Under the pieces are notes generated by a model. That model worked only from the letters and a program-made list of their open reading frames with translations, was not told where the DNA came from and searched no databases. Source: Gemmataceae bacterium (GTDB lineage: Bacteria; Planctomycetota; Planctomycetia; Gemmatales; Gemmataceae). Taken from it: a DNA stretch of 14,479 bases. The DNA is taken from positions 1 through 14,479 of the forward strand of contig JAFMJU010000031.1 in the NCBI GenBank assembly GCA_017853285.1, in the 5' to 3' direction. The number at the start of each line of letters is the position of its first letter. Position 1 is the stretch's first letter. A program made the translations under genes and the position numbers. This document shows, one piece after another, positions 6,223-13,206 of this stretch.

Positions 6223-6882
6223 ATGACCGCGCGGTTTCCTTTGCAACGGGTTCTGGATTGCGGCATTGTCGCGGTGGTCCGCTCGAACGACAGTTCCCAA
6301 CTGGTTGAGGTGTGCAAGGCACTGGTGGATGGTGGCGTGGATGTCGCCGAGATCACCTTCACCGTGCCCAACGCGCTGGAAGTGCTGGCGGCGGTGCGGA
6401 AAGCCCTGGGAGACCGTTTGCTGCTGGGTGCCGGCACGGTTTTGGACACTGAAACCGCGCGCGCAGCCATTCTGGCGGGTGCGGAATACCTGGTCAGTCC
6501 GACGCTGAACCTGGAAGTGATCAAGCTGGCGAAGCGTTACGGCAAGATGGTGATGCCGGGAGTGTATACTCCCACCGAGGCCCTGACGGCATGGGAGGCG
6601 GGGGCTGACATTTTGAAGGTGTTCCCGGCGGAGATGGTGGGCCCGGGATTCTTCAAGGCGATGAAGGGGCCGTTGCCACAACTGCGGCTGATGCCGACGG
6701 GCGGCGTGGACCTGAACACGGCCAGCAGTTTTCTGGAGGCCGGGGCGGTTTGCCTGGGTATTGGCAGCCAATTGATCGAGCCCAAGGCGGTGGCGGCGGG
6801 GGATTTTGGCCGGATCACCGGCCTGGCACGGCAATACCGCGAGATCATCACCCGGCATCAGGCCAAGGCGGCAGGGCAATAG
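6223..6882 (+). CDS. eda: KDPG/KHG-type class I aldolase
   Basis: The Eda family cleaves 2-keto-3-deoxy-6-phosphogluconate to pyruvate and glyceraldehyde-3-phosphate (Entner-Doudoroff pathway), or related 2-oxo acids, in the cytoplasm. The 219 residues span the full TIM barrel. Visible are GIVAVVR (14-20), VDVAEITF with Glu43 as likely base, LGAGTVLD (68-75), VMPGVYTPTE (110-119), DILKVFPAE with Schiff-base Lys132, and LMPTGGVDL (156-164). Relative to E. coli Eda, the LRT motif after the Glu strand reads FTV here, losing the substrate-binding Arg, and SPG reads SPT, so the substrate may differ from KDPG. The ribosome binding site is weak (TTGGGGCC before the ATG). No kinase, dehydratase or sugar-acid genes adjoin it, so the pathway is not fixed by context. 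Confidence 0.88.
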   Translation: MTARFPLQRVLDCGIVAVVRSNDSSQLVEVCKALVDGGVDVAEITFTVPNALEVLAAVRKALGDRLLLGAGTVLDTETARAAILAGAEYLVSPTLNLEVIKLAKRYGKMVMPGVYTPTEALTAWEAGADILKVFPAEMVGPGFFKAMKGPLPQLRLMPTGGVDLNTASSFLEAGAVCLGIGSQLIEPKAVAAGDFGRITGLARQYREIITRHQAKAAGQ

Positions 6883-6989
6883 TTTGATGAAAATCGTGTG
6901 AAATCCGGCCAAGTGGTGGTGACATAACCCTTTGGCAAAGCTAATAGTTCAGTGTCCTCTAGCGGATGGATCCCGGGAGACACTTCTCA

Positions 6990-7415
6990 ATGCCCAAGGC
7001 CAAACAAGTCGCGGTGATTCCCTGGCGTGATCGCGGGGGCCTGCATGTGCTGCTGATCCGCAAGCGCAAGGGCGGTCGTTGGGGTATTCCGAAGGGCCAT
7101 ATCCACGACAAGTCGTTCGATTACCACAAGGCCGCCGTGGAGGAGTGCCACGAGGAAGCCGGTATTGAGGGGCGGATCAGCCGCCGGTTTTTGGGCGAGT
7201 TCAACTACCGTCGCAATGGCGGCCGTCACCATGTGCGGGTTCTGACCCTGCGCGTGAAGCGGGTGCTGGCGGATTATCCCGAGATGGAGATCCGCGAGCG
7301 GGCCTGGTTCACTCTGGGCGACGCGATCGGGCGGGTGGGGCGGAAATCGGTTCGGGCGCTATTGGCCGAACTGCCCAACTGGATTGGCGAGCGCAAGGCG
7401 TTAGGCAAGGTCTGA
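6990..7415 (+). CDS. Nudix hydrolase with divergent Nudix box
   Basis: Nudix enzymes hydrolyse nucleoside diphosphates linked to another group, usually with Mg2+. The 141 residues begin MPKAKQVAVIPWR, followed by RWGIPKGHI (about 28-36) and the Nudix region ending AAVEECHEEAGI, which keeps the metal-binding EExGx end. The box deviates: one residue appears inserted, and the first Glu and the Arg of the REUxEE core are replaced (Ser and Glu). This resembles the PKGhP-type Nudix branch close to diphosphoinositol polyphosphate/Ap4A-type hydrolases, but the substrate cannot be read off. ATG 6990 is preferred, with GGGAGA nine bases upstream; an ATG at 6966 would add eight residues. A terminator-like hairpin overlaps the stop codon. 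Confidence 0.85.
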   Translation: MPKAKQVAVIPWRDRGGLHVLLIRKRKGGRWGIPKGHIHDKSFDYHKAAVEECHEEAGIEGRISRRFLGEFNYRRNGGRHHVRVLTLRVKRVLADYPEMEIRERAWFTLGDAIGRVGRKSVRALLAELPNWIGERKALGKV

Positions 7416-7434
7416 CCGTAATCGGGCCTTTTTT
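7407..7434 (+). terminator. Possible terminator overlapping the Nudix stop codon
   Basis: AAGGTCT (7407-7413) pairs with GGGCCTT (7424-7430), including two G-U pairs, around a ten-base loop, followed by TTTT. It is of moderate strength. It would separate the Nudix gene from the YXWGXW-type gene, whose start lies 101 bases further on. Confidence 0.4.
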
Positions 7435-7516
7435 AAACCCCTGATTCTCACCAAACTTTCACGCAAGCGCGGCCGCGTGGTGCGTTTGACTGGTGCGCCG
7501 GCACCGGGAGAACACC

Positions 7517-9349
7517 ATGCAGACCATGCCGCTTGGGGTTTTGCTTTCCGCCCTACTTCTTGGGCAGCCAGCCGATCAGGGCACACCCGTGGAACGCGGA
7601 GTGGTGCACGAGGCCTATGCGCAGGTTGCGCAGGGGACCCCTCCCACCGACAACCTATTGATCCCCAGGCAACCGCCCGATCCGCTGGCGGAGGAACCGC
7701 CGGACAACCGGCCCGAGGGGGACAGTGTCACCTGGATCGCGGGCTACTGGCATTACGACGATTTGCGGGACGACTTCATCTGGGTGAGCGGTTTCTGGCG
7801 GCAGGCTCCCCCCGGGCGGCGCTGGGTACCCGGTCGTTTCAGCCGTTTGGGAACCGGGCCCCGGTGGCAATGGCAGGCCGGGTACTGGCAGGCAGCCGAG
7901 ACTGTGCCGGCCGTGGTGGTGCCGGACTCGCCCCCGCCGGTGCCGGAAGCGGGGCCGTCCACGCCCGCCCCGGCAGTGAACATGTTTTGGTCGCCTGGTT
8001 GCCAGATCTGGCGGGCGAACCGCTGGGTGTGGCGGGCTGGAAGCTGGATGAGCCACCGGCCTGGCTGGGTGTGGTACCCGGCCAACTGGGTCTGGACGCC
8101 AGGCGGCTATGTTTTCATCCCCGGCTACTGGGACTACGCGCTGGAGTACCGGGGTTTGTTGTACGCGCCGGTGTATTACCAGCCGGGGGTGTGGAGGGCG
8201 CGGTCCTTTTGCCACCGGCCCCGCGTGCTGGTGTGCCAGGATGACCTGGCCTGCGGGCTGTTCCGCAGAAACGGATGTGGCAGCTACTATTACGGCAATT
8301 TTTTTGGCGCGCAACTTGCGGGCCGGGGGTTCAACTTCTGGATCGGTGTGAACGCCGGACCTGCGGTGCTGGCGGGTGTGCCGCACACCCACCGAGTCGA
8401 TCCCCTTGCGGGGTACTACCGCCACCACCGGGAAGAATCCTGGGTGCGGGCGGTGGAGGGCTACGGCCGGCAGCGGGCCGAGGGGCGTCAGGTGGTGCCG
8501 CCCCCGCAGATCACCTTGGTTGACCAACGGGTCACGACCATCCGCAACACGGTGGTGAACGCCGGGTCGCCGGTCCAGGGAAAACCGGATGGGGCCCGAC
8601 CCAAGGGGCCAATGGAAAACAGGCCCACCAACCCTGCCTTGCCCCCTCGCGGGGAGGGGGTGCGGTTGGTGGCCGCGCAGGACCTGCCGCGGGCTGACTT
8701 GCGCAGTCGCCATGCCCCACCGCCGAGGGAGGATTCGGGACCGGCGGTGGTTCGGGAGGAAACCCGAAGGGAAGGGGGCGTGCCGGCGAAGGGCGGGGAA
8801 CGGCCAGCTTTGGATAAACCGGTGGAAAAAAGCGCCGGTGGTCGGCCGGGGGTGCCCGGGGTGCCAAGCTCTCCGATCGCACCGGAAGGAAACAAAGCCA
8901 AGCCGGTGGCGAAATCACCTGTGCCGGCCGAAAAAACCGGGGTGGTTGAAAAGCCCGCTGAAGCGGCTCGACCGCCGCAACGGCCGGCGAAGCTGGAGCC
9001 ACCTGCCGCGGCTGCCCCTTCAGCCCCCAAGGCTCCGCCGGTTTCCGCAAAGCCAGCAAATGCACCAGCTCCAGCGGCCCAGCCCATTCCCACCCCACCT
9101 CCCGCTGCCAACCCGGGCCCGAGGCAGCCGGCAGCCGTTCCAGTGGACAAAAGGCCTGCGGAAACAGGTAATTCAGCGCCCCGGGTGGCCCGGGGGACGG
9201 CGCCGGAAGCGGGGACACCGGCATCGGTTCCGGCAACCGGTCGCCGAGGGGGTGAGGGCGTGGAGCGTGGGCGACCCTCCGCACCGGCTTCTACGAAACC
9301 GGCCTCCAGCAAGGAGCGTCGCGAGGGAAACGCTCAAGGGGGAGGTTGA
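7517..9349 (+). CDS. Exported YXWGXW-type aromatic repeat protein with low-complexity tail (610 aa)
   Basis: A short signal peptide (MQTMPLGVLLSALLLG) opens the protein. Residues about 72-124 carry Trp/Tyr/Pro-rich repeats (WIAGYWHYDD, FIWVSGFWRQAPPGRRW, WQWQAGYW), and about 160-215 a second block (RWVWRAGSWMSHRPGWVW, GYVFIPGYWDYALEYRG). Residues about 215-330 are an aromatic domain rich in Tyr, Phe, Trp and Cys. From about 340 to the end the sequence is Pro/Ala/Lys/Arg low-complexity and probably disordered. Such YXWGXW proteins are common in planctomycetes; their function is unknown and a cell-surface role is inferred. ATG 7517 has CGGGAG six bases upstream; a GTG at 7493 would add eight basic residues and is less likely. 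GGTGC/GCACC arms (7492-7505) form a small hairpin around that ribosome binding site. Confidence 0.85.
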   Translation: MQTMPLGVLLSALLLGQPADQGTPVERGVVHEAYAQVAQGTPPTDNLLIPRQPPDPLAEEPPDNRPEGDSVTWIAGYWHYDDLRDDFIWVSGFWRQAPPGRRWVPGRFSRLGTGPRWQWQAGYWQAAETVPAVVVPDSPPPVPEAGPSTPAPAVNMFWSPGCQIWRANRWVWRAGSWMSHRPGWVWYPANWVWTPGGYVFIPGYWDYALEYRGLLYAPVYYQPGVWRARSFCHRPRVLVCQDDLACGLFRRNGCGSYYYGNFFGAQLAGRGFNFWIGVNAGPAVLAGVPHTHRVDPLAGYYRHHREESWVRAVEGYGRQRAEGRQVVPPPQITLVDQRVTTIRNTVVNAGSPVQGKPDGARPKGPMENRPTNPALPPRGEGVRLVAAQDLPRADLRSRHAPPPREDSGPAVVREETRREGGVPAKGGERPALDKPVEKSAGGRPGVPGVPSSPIAPEGNKAKPVAKSPVPAEKTGVVEKPAEAARPPQRPAKLEPPAAAAPSAPKAPPVSAKPANAPAPAAQPIPTPPPAANPGPRQPAAVPVDKRPAETGNSAPRVARGTAPEAGTPASVPATGRRGGEGVERGRPSAPASTKPASSKERREGNAQGGG

Positions 9350-9407
9350 AAAATGCGGATTAGATTTTGAGTTCGCCTTAGGGTGAGATGGATGAAATCA
9401 GGGCCCC

Positions 9408-9414
9408 AGGAGGA
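9408..9414 (+). promoter_or_regulatory. Ribosome binding site deciding a GTG start
   Basis: AGGAGGA is a full Shine-Dalgarno match lying six bases before GTG 9421. The upstream in-frame ATG at 9388 has only a poor match (AGGGTGAG) at very short distance. The GTG is therefore the more likely start. Confidence 0.65.
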
Positions 9415-9420
9415 TCTGCC

Positions 9421-10065
9421 GTGCCGAACCTGCGTGCCGTCCTCTGTGGAATGACCCTTGTCGCGATTGTGGTTTGCCGGGGGCTTTATCAACTTGAGCC
9501 ATATATGGCCGGAAGGCACGGTCATGAGGCGTTTGGCGGGCAATCCGCTTTGGGTTCGATGATCCTGATTGGGTCTTGTTTCTTGATTGCGGTTCTCTCT
9601 GCCTTCGCCTTGGTTGTTGTGGTGGTTCGCCAACTTTTGCCTGGCCAGCCGGGGCGGATAAAGGCCCTTTGGCAAGCAGTGGCCTTTGCAACCTTCATCG
9701 CTGCTGTCTTGGGGCTGTGTGTCGTCACCCTTCGGCCATTCCATGAGTATTTTCTAGAGGGTTTCAAGGGTTATCTGGGGGAGCGTGCAGATATCCAGGC
9801 CATTCAAAAATGGTCCCATGGTTTGGGTGTTGGGGATAAAGTCGTTCCGAATTCAGATTGGCCGCCATCCGTGGAAGCGTTGTCCCCGGAAAGGGTTTCG
9901 GTTGAAAGGATAGGGGAAGATCGCCAGGTTACCCTGACCTGGGGAGGAGGGTTCATGCACTGGGGCCTGACCTTGCGGGAAACCTCAGTGCGCCCCTCCT
10001 GTGTGCCGTGGCGATGGGTGGTGGACTTGGATGGTATTTCGTTCGTTTGGATGGACACCCAGTGA
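9421..10065 (+). CDS. Three-TM membrane protein of unknown function (214 aa)
   Basis: I cannot name a family. Hydrophobic segments fall at about residues 5-22, 45-69 (LGSMILIGSCFLIAVLSAFA and onward) and 84-103. The last ~105 residues are soluble: a PPSVEALSPERVSVE stretch followed by a beta-rich part (VTLTWGGGFMHWGLTLRE and a Trp-rich end). The start is taken as GTG 9421 because of the AGGAGGA site; ATG 9388 would add eleven polar residues. Base composition is visibly less GC-rich than in the neighbouring genes, which could mean weaker constraint or recent acquisition. It lies 71 bases after the YXWGXW-type gene on the same strand, with no terminator seen between them. Confidence 0.75.
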   Translation: MPNLRAVLCGMTLVAIVVCRGLYQLEPYMAGRHGHEAFGGQSALGSMILIGSCFLIAVLSAFALVVVVVRQLLPGQPGRIKALWQAVAFATFIAAVLGLCVVTLRPFHEYFLEGFKGYLGERADIQAIQKWSHGLGVGDKVVPNSDWPPSVEALSPERVSVERIGEDRQVTLTWGGGFMHWGLTLRETSVRPSCVPWRWVVDLDGISFVWMDTQ

Positions 10066-10273
10066 GAGGACGAACTGTGTTGGAAACTGGTTTTTGAAAA
10101 AACAGTCACCGCCAAGGCGCAAAGAACGCGAAGAAGAATCGGGCCGGTATAGGTTGATCAGAAAGCAAATGGCATGGGCGTTTTGTCCGTGTTTTTGGTC
10201 AGGCCGGGGATTTCGAAAGCGGGTAGAAGGAATATTGAGTAGTTGGTAGGTCGGTTGACTTGCTGGTTATGAA
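10066..10273. other. Gene-free stretch between convergent genes
   Basis: About 208 bases without a credible gene. It contains the periodic repeat at 10107-10138 and an inverted repeat CGGTTGA (10252-10258) / TCAACCG (10274-10280) with a 15-base loop that overlaps the stop of the minus-strand gene. Neither has a T run, so no clear terminator is present. Confidence 0.45.
10107..10138 (+). repeat. 9-bp periodic repeat, likely a dispersed intergenic element remnant
   Basis: CGCCAAGG, CGCAAAGAA and CGCGAAGAA follow head to tail (10110-10135), variants of a CGCNAAGNA unit. Translated, the stretch reads AKAQRTRRR, like the NAKTQRRK-type peptides that I recall from intergenic repeats in planctomycetes, cyanobacteria and deltaproteobacteria. 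That assignment is from memory; copies elsewhere in the genome are not visible here. Confidence 0.45.
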
Positions 10274-11053
10274 TCAACCGCCTTCCCGCATATCAGTGAC
10301 GAACATGTGGCCGGGGGAGTGGGTGGCCATCCAGGGAAGTTTGGCGTGGGTGGCGGCTGCTTGTGGGGTGACGCCGCAGGCCCAGAAGACGGGGACCTCG
10401 CCCGGGCGGATTTCTACGGGGTCGCCCTCGTCGGGGCGGTGGATGTCGGGAATGCCCAAGGCGGCGGGATCGCCCCAGTGGATGGGGGCGCCGTGGCTTT
10501 GGGGGAAGCGGTTGCAGATGAGGGCTGCCTGAATGGCCTGCGCGGGTGTCATGGGGCGCATGGAGACGACCAGGGGACCGGCGAAAGGGCCGGCGGGCTG
10601 ACAGGGGACGGTGGTGCGGTACATGGGCACATTGCGGCCCTGCTCGATGTGGCGGACGGGTAGCCCGGCGGCCAGCAGCGCGGCCTCGAACGAAAAACTG
10701 CATCCCAGCAGGAAAGCGACGGCATCCTCGGGCCAGTGGCCCAGCAGTGAGGTGGTTTCTTCGGCCACGCGGCCATCGCGCCAGATGCGGTAGCGGGGCA
10801 GGTCGGTGCGCAGGTCGGCGCCGGGGGCGGTGAGGCGGGGTTCGGGGTCGCCCGGATCGGTCACTTCCAGGACCGGGCAGGGCTTGGGGTTGCGCTGGCA
10901 GAACAGCAAAAAGTGGAAGGCGTGCTCGCGGGGGACCACCACCAGGTTGGCCTGGCCGTAGCCCGGGGCCAACCCGGGGGTGGGGCCGGTGTGGGTGCCC
11001 GCCCGGCAGGCCAGGCGCAGTGATTTTGCGGGGTTTTCCGTGGTTGGGGCCAT
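10274..11053 (-). CDS. D-glutamate cyclase-like protein (DUF1445/UPF0317)
   Basis: The family includes mammalian D-glutamate cyclase, which interconverts D-glutamate and 5-oxo-D-proline; bacterial members are mostly untested and often annotated as putative hydro-lyases. Signatures run the whole length: TGPTPGLAPGYGQANLVVVP, FLLFCQRNPKPCPVLEVTDP, GADLRTDLPRYRIWRDG, FLLGCSFSFEAALL, NVPMYRTTVPC, GPLVVSMRPMTP, HGAPIHWGDPAALGI, EVPVFWACGVTPQAA and HSPGHMFVTD. The length of 259 residues fits the family. ATG 11053 places TGPT at about residue 21, as usual; ATG 11116 would add 21 unusual residues. Neither has a good Shine-Dalgarno, so the start is uncertain. It is divergent from the TetR-efflux operon, which could mean co-regulation, but no shared function is evident. 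Confidence 0.9.
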   Translation of the reverse strand: MAPTTENPAKSLRLACRAGTHTGPTPGLAPGYGQANLVVVPREHAFHFLLFCQRNPKPCPVLEVTDPGDPEPRLTAPGADLRTDLPRYRIWRDGRVAEETTSLLGHWPEDAVAFLLGCSFSFEAALLAAGLPVRHIEQGRNVPMYRTTVPCQPAGPFAGPLVVSMRPMTPAQAIQAALICNRFPQSHGAPIHWGDPAALGIPDIHRPDEGDPVEIRPGEVPVFWACGVTPQAAATHAKLPWMATHSPGHMFVTDMREGG

Positions 11054-11133
11054 GGGGAACTCGCTGGGCGTAAGTTGGTTGGGGTAGGACCTGAACCAAT
11101 CATCTGAAAGTACCATGAGAGGGCCGGTAACGC

Positions 11134-11162
11134 TCGACAGGGGCGACCGGGCCTACTAGCAT
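11134..11162 (+). promoter_or_regulatory. Likely sigma-70-type promoter of the efflux operon
   Basis: TCGACA (11134-11139) is one base off the -35 consensus, and TAGCAT (11157-11162) matches four of six -10 bases, with an ideal 17-base spacer. The predicted start point, near 11169, falls inside the palindrome at 11168-11189. Confidence 0.5.
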
Positions 11163-11167
11163 GAGCA

Positions 11168-11189
11168 GTGGACGGACGCGTCCGTCCAC
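11168..11189. promoter_or_regulatory. Perfect 22-bp palindrome, likely TetR operator
   Basis: The half-site GTGGACGGACG is followed without spacer by its exact inverted complement. Length and symmetry fit a TetR-family dimer site. It sits at the predicted transcription start and nine bases before the TetR ATG at 11199, so binding would block the promoter: autorepression together with repression of the pump genes. In RNA it would also form a hairpin. Confidence 0.7.
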
Positions 11190-11198
11190 CCCGCCTGA

Positions 11199-11933
11199 AT
11201 GCTTCTTCCACGGGTGCAGATCGTGAACACGCTATACCGACCGGGCCCCACCCCCGGGCAGAGCCCGGTTTCGAAGGGCCGCGAGGGGGCCCGGGGCAAT
11301 CTGGAACGCCAGGAGGCGATACTGGACGAGGCGATCCGCCTGTTCGCCGACCGGGGGTACGCAGAGGCGGACCTGCAGGTGCTGGCTGATCGGCTGGATA
11401 TCGGCAAGGGGACCTTGTACCGGCATTTCGGCAGCAAGGAGAAGCTGTTCCTGGCCGCGGCGGACCGCGTGATGCGGCGGATCCACGAGCACATCACCGC
11501 CGTGACCGCGCCGGTGGAGGACCCGCTGCAGCGGATCGAGACCGGCATCCACGCCTACTTCCGCTACTTCGCCGATCATCCCGAGAGCGTGGAGATGCTG
11601 ATCCAGGAGCGGGCGCTGTTCCGCGACCGGAAACGGCCCACCTACTTCGTGCACCGCGAGGCGAACCTGGACCGCTGGCGGTCGCTCTACCGCGAGATGA
11701 TCGGGGCGGGGCGGGTGCGCGACATCCCGGTGGAGCAGATCCTCGACACGATGGGCGACCTGCTTTACGGGGCCATGTTCGTTGGCTACCTGGTGGGGCG
11801 GCGGGAAGAGCCGTCGGCGGTGGCGGCGCGCATCATCAACATCGTTTTCGGCGGCATCCTGACCGACGGGGAAAGGGCGGCCCGGCAGGGCTCGACCAAG
11901 GGGAAGCGTACCAACGGAAGGAAGAAGGCATGA
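11199..11933 (+). CDS. TetR/AcrR-family transcriptional regulator
   Basis: TetR regulators are ligand-responsive dimeric repressors. Residues about 38-85 hold the N-terminal DNA-binding domain: EAILDEAIRLFADRGYAEAD, then the helix-turn-helix LADRLDIGKGTLYRHFGSKE. The remaining helices form the ligand and dimer domain, with a basic tail (RAARQGSTKGKRTNGRKKA). The first ~35 residues are longer than usual, so the true start may be GTG 11223 or GTG 11214 rather than ATG 11199; none has a clear ribosome binding site. Its stop codon overlaps the start of the adaptor gene (ATGA), so the two are translationally coupled. The palindrome upstream supports a role as local repressor of the efflux operon. 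Confidence 0.92.
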   Translation: MLLPRVQIVNTLYRPGPTPGQSPVSKGREGARGNLERQEAILDEAIRLFADRGYAEADLQVLADRLDIGKGTLYRHFGSKEKLFLAAADRVMRRIHEHITAVTAPVEDPLQRIETGIHAYFRYFADHPESVEMLIQERALFRDRKRPTYFVHREANLDRWRSLYREMIGAGRVRDIPVEQILDTMGDLLYGAMFVGYLVGRREEPSAVAARIINIVFGGILTDGERAARQGSTKGKRTNGRKKA

Positions 11934-13171
11934 ACAGGGGACGGGCCAAGCCGGCGGGTGCGCTGGCGCTGGCGGTTGGCATCGCCTGGGTGGCGGGGTG
12001 CGCGCGGGAGACGCCCGCGCCGCCACCACAGAAGGCACCCGAGGTGCTGGTGAGTGAGGCGTTCACGCGCGACACGGTGGAGTATGAATATTTCACCGGG
12101 CGCACCGAGGCGTCGCAGCGGGTGGATGTGCGGTCGCGGGTGACCGGCTACCTGATGGAGAGCAAATTCCGCGACGGCGACCCGGTGGCGAAGGACGCGG
12201 TGCTGTTCGTCATCGACCAGCGGCCGTACCAGGCGGAACTGGCCAAGGCCGAAGCCGGGCTGAAGCAGGCGCAGTCTGCCAGTGACCGGGCGGCGACGGA
12301 ATACGGGCGGGCGCAGGGACTCTACTCGCGCAACGCCATCGGCCGAGAGGAATTCGACCGTTACCAGTTCACGCGGGACGAGGCGGCCGCGGCGCTGAAG
12401 GTGGCGGAATCGAATGTGCAACTGGCCCGTTTGAACCTGCAGTTCACCGAGGTGCGCGCGCCTTTTGCCGGCTCGATCAGCCGGCGCATGGTGGACCCGG
12501 GCAACCTGGTGAAGGCGGACGAGACGATCCTGACCACGCTGGTGGCGACGGAGCCGATGTTCGCCTATTTCGATGTGGACGAGCGGACGCTGCTGCGCAA
12601 GCTGCTGGCGGCGGCCGACAGCCGGAACGGCTCGGTGCGCCTGGCGATCGGCCTGGCCGACGAGGAGGGATACCCGCACCCGGCACAGGTGAATTTCGTG
12701 GACAACAAGCTGGACCCTGCGACTGGCTCGATGTGGATGCGGGCGGAGTTCATCCAGCCCACCCGTCCGGTGCGGCCGGGCATGTTCGTGCGCGTGCGTT
12801 TTCCCTTGGGCCAGGCGAAGGAGGGGGTGCTGGTGGCCGAGCAGGCGCTAGGTTCCGACCAGGGGCAGCGGTACCTGCTGGTGATCGGCAAAGACAACAA
12901 GGCTGAGTATCGCAAGGTGACGGTGGGAGCCGGCGAACCCGACGGCACGCGGGTGATCACCGAGGGCTTGAAGGCTGGCGAGCGGGTGGTGGTGAGCGGC
13001 CTGCTGCGCGTGCGCGCCGGCACCGAGGTGGTGCCCAAGGTGGTGCCGATGCCCATCCGTGACCAAACCGGGGCCAAGCCCGAGGGCAAGGCGGCGGCTT
13101 TGGAAAAAACCGAGCCGAAGGGGACCAGCGCCCCGAAGGATGCTTCCAAATCCAAGGGGCCCGGGGCCTGA
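11930..13171 (+). CDS. RND efflux periplasmic adaptor lipoprotein (HlyD/AcrA family)
   Basis: The adaptor bridges the inner-membrane RND pump and an outer-membrane channel. The N-terminus ends in a lipobox VAGC (Cys24), so it should be lipid-anchored. FTGRTEASQRVDVRSRVTGYL and GDPVAKDAVLFVIDQRPYQ form the first lipoyl half. A helical hairpin follows (AELAKAEAGLKQAQ through ARLNLQFTEVRAP), then FAGSISRRMVDPGNLV, the second lipoyl half. The beta-barrel region contains PGMFVRVRFPLG, and GERVVVSGLLRVRAGTEV ends the membrane-proximal domain. The last ~40 residues are a Lys/Pro/Ala-rich tail of unknown role. At 413 aa, length is normal. It overlaps the TetR gene by four bases and precedes the pump gene by 35 bases. 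No outer-membrane TolC-type gene is visible in the window. Confidence 0.95.
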   Translation: MNRGRAKPAGALALAVGIAWVAGCARETPAPPPQKAPEVLVSEAFTRDTVEYEYFTGRTEASQRVDVRSRVTGYLMESKFRDGDPVAKDAVLFVIDQRPYQAELAKAEAGLKQAQSASDRAATEYGRAQGLYSRNAIGREEFDRYQFTRDEAAAALKVAESNVQLARLNLQFTEVRAPFAGSISRRMVDPGNLVKADETILTTLVATEPMFAYFDVDERTLLRKLLAAADSRNGSVRLAIGLADEEGYPHPAQVNFVDNKLDPATGSMWMRAEFIQPTRPVRPGMFVRVRFPLGQAKEGVLVAEQALGSDQGQRYLLVIGKDNKAEYRKVTVGAGEPDGTRVITEGLKAGERVVVSGLLRVRAGTEVVPKVVPMPIRDQTGAKPEGKAAALEKTEPKGTSAPKDASKSKGPGA

Positions 13172-13206
13172 GTGGTGGAACGGACAACGATGAGGCGCGT
13201 CAGCCA

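Noticed and set aside
5386..6912. 508-codon open frame on the minus strand
   Set aside because: It lies antisense to two plus-strand genes with clear starts, one of them a recognisable aldolase. Its sequence shows no family features and arises from the GC-rich codon pattern.
6919..6947. GTGACA - 17 bases - TAATAG as a promoter for the Nudix gene
   Set aside because: The -35 match is good but the -10 matches only three of six bases; not enough to call.
8488..9312. Minus-strand open frames opposite the YXWGXW-type gene
   Set aside because: Their Gly/Ala/Pro-rich sequences simply mirror the low-complexity tail of the plus-strand gene, which has a signal peptide, a ribosome binding site and family repeats.
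10001..10249. Short plus-strand open frame across the end of the three-TM gene
   Set aside because: It overlaps that gene out of frame and runs through the intergenic repeat; the resulting peptide is Arg/Lys-rich repeat translation.
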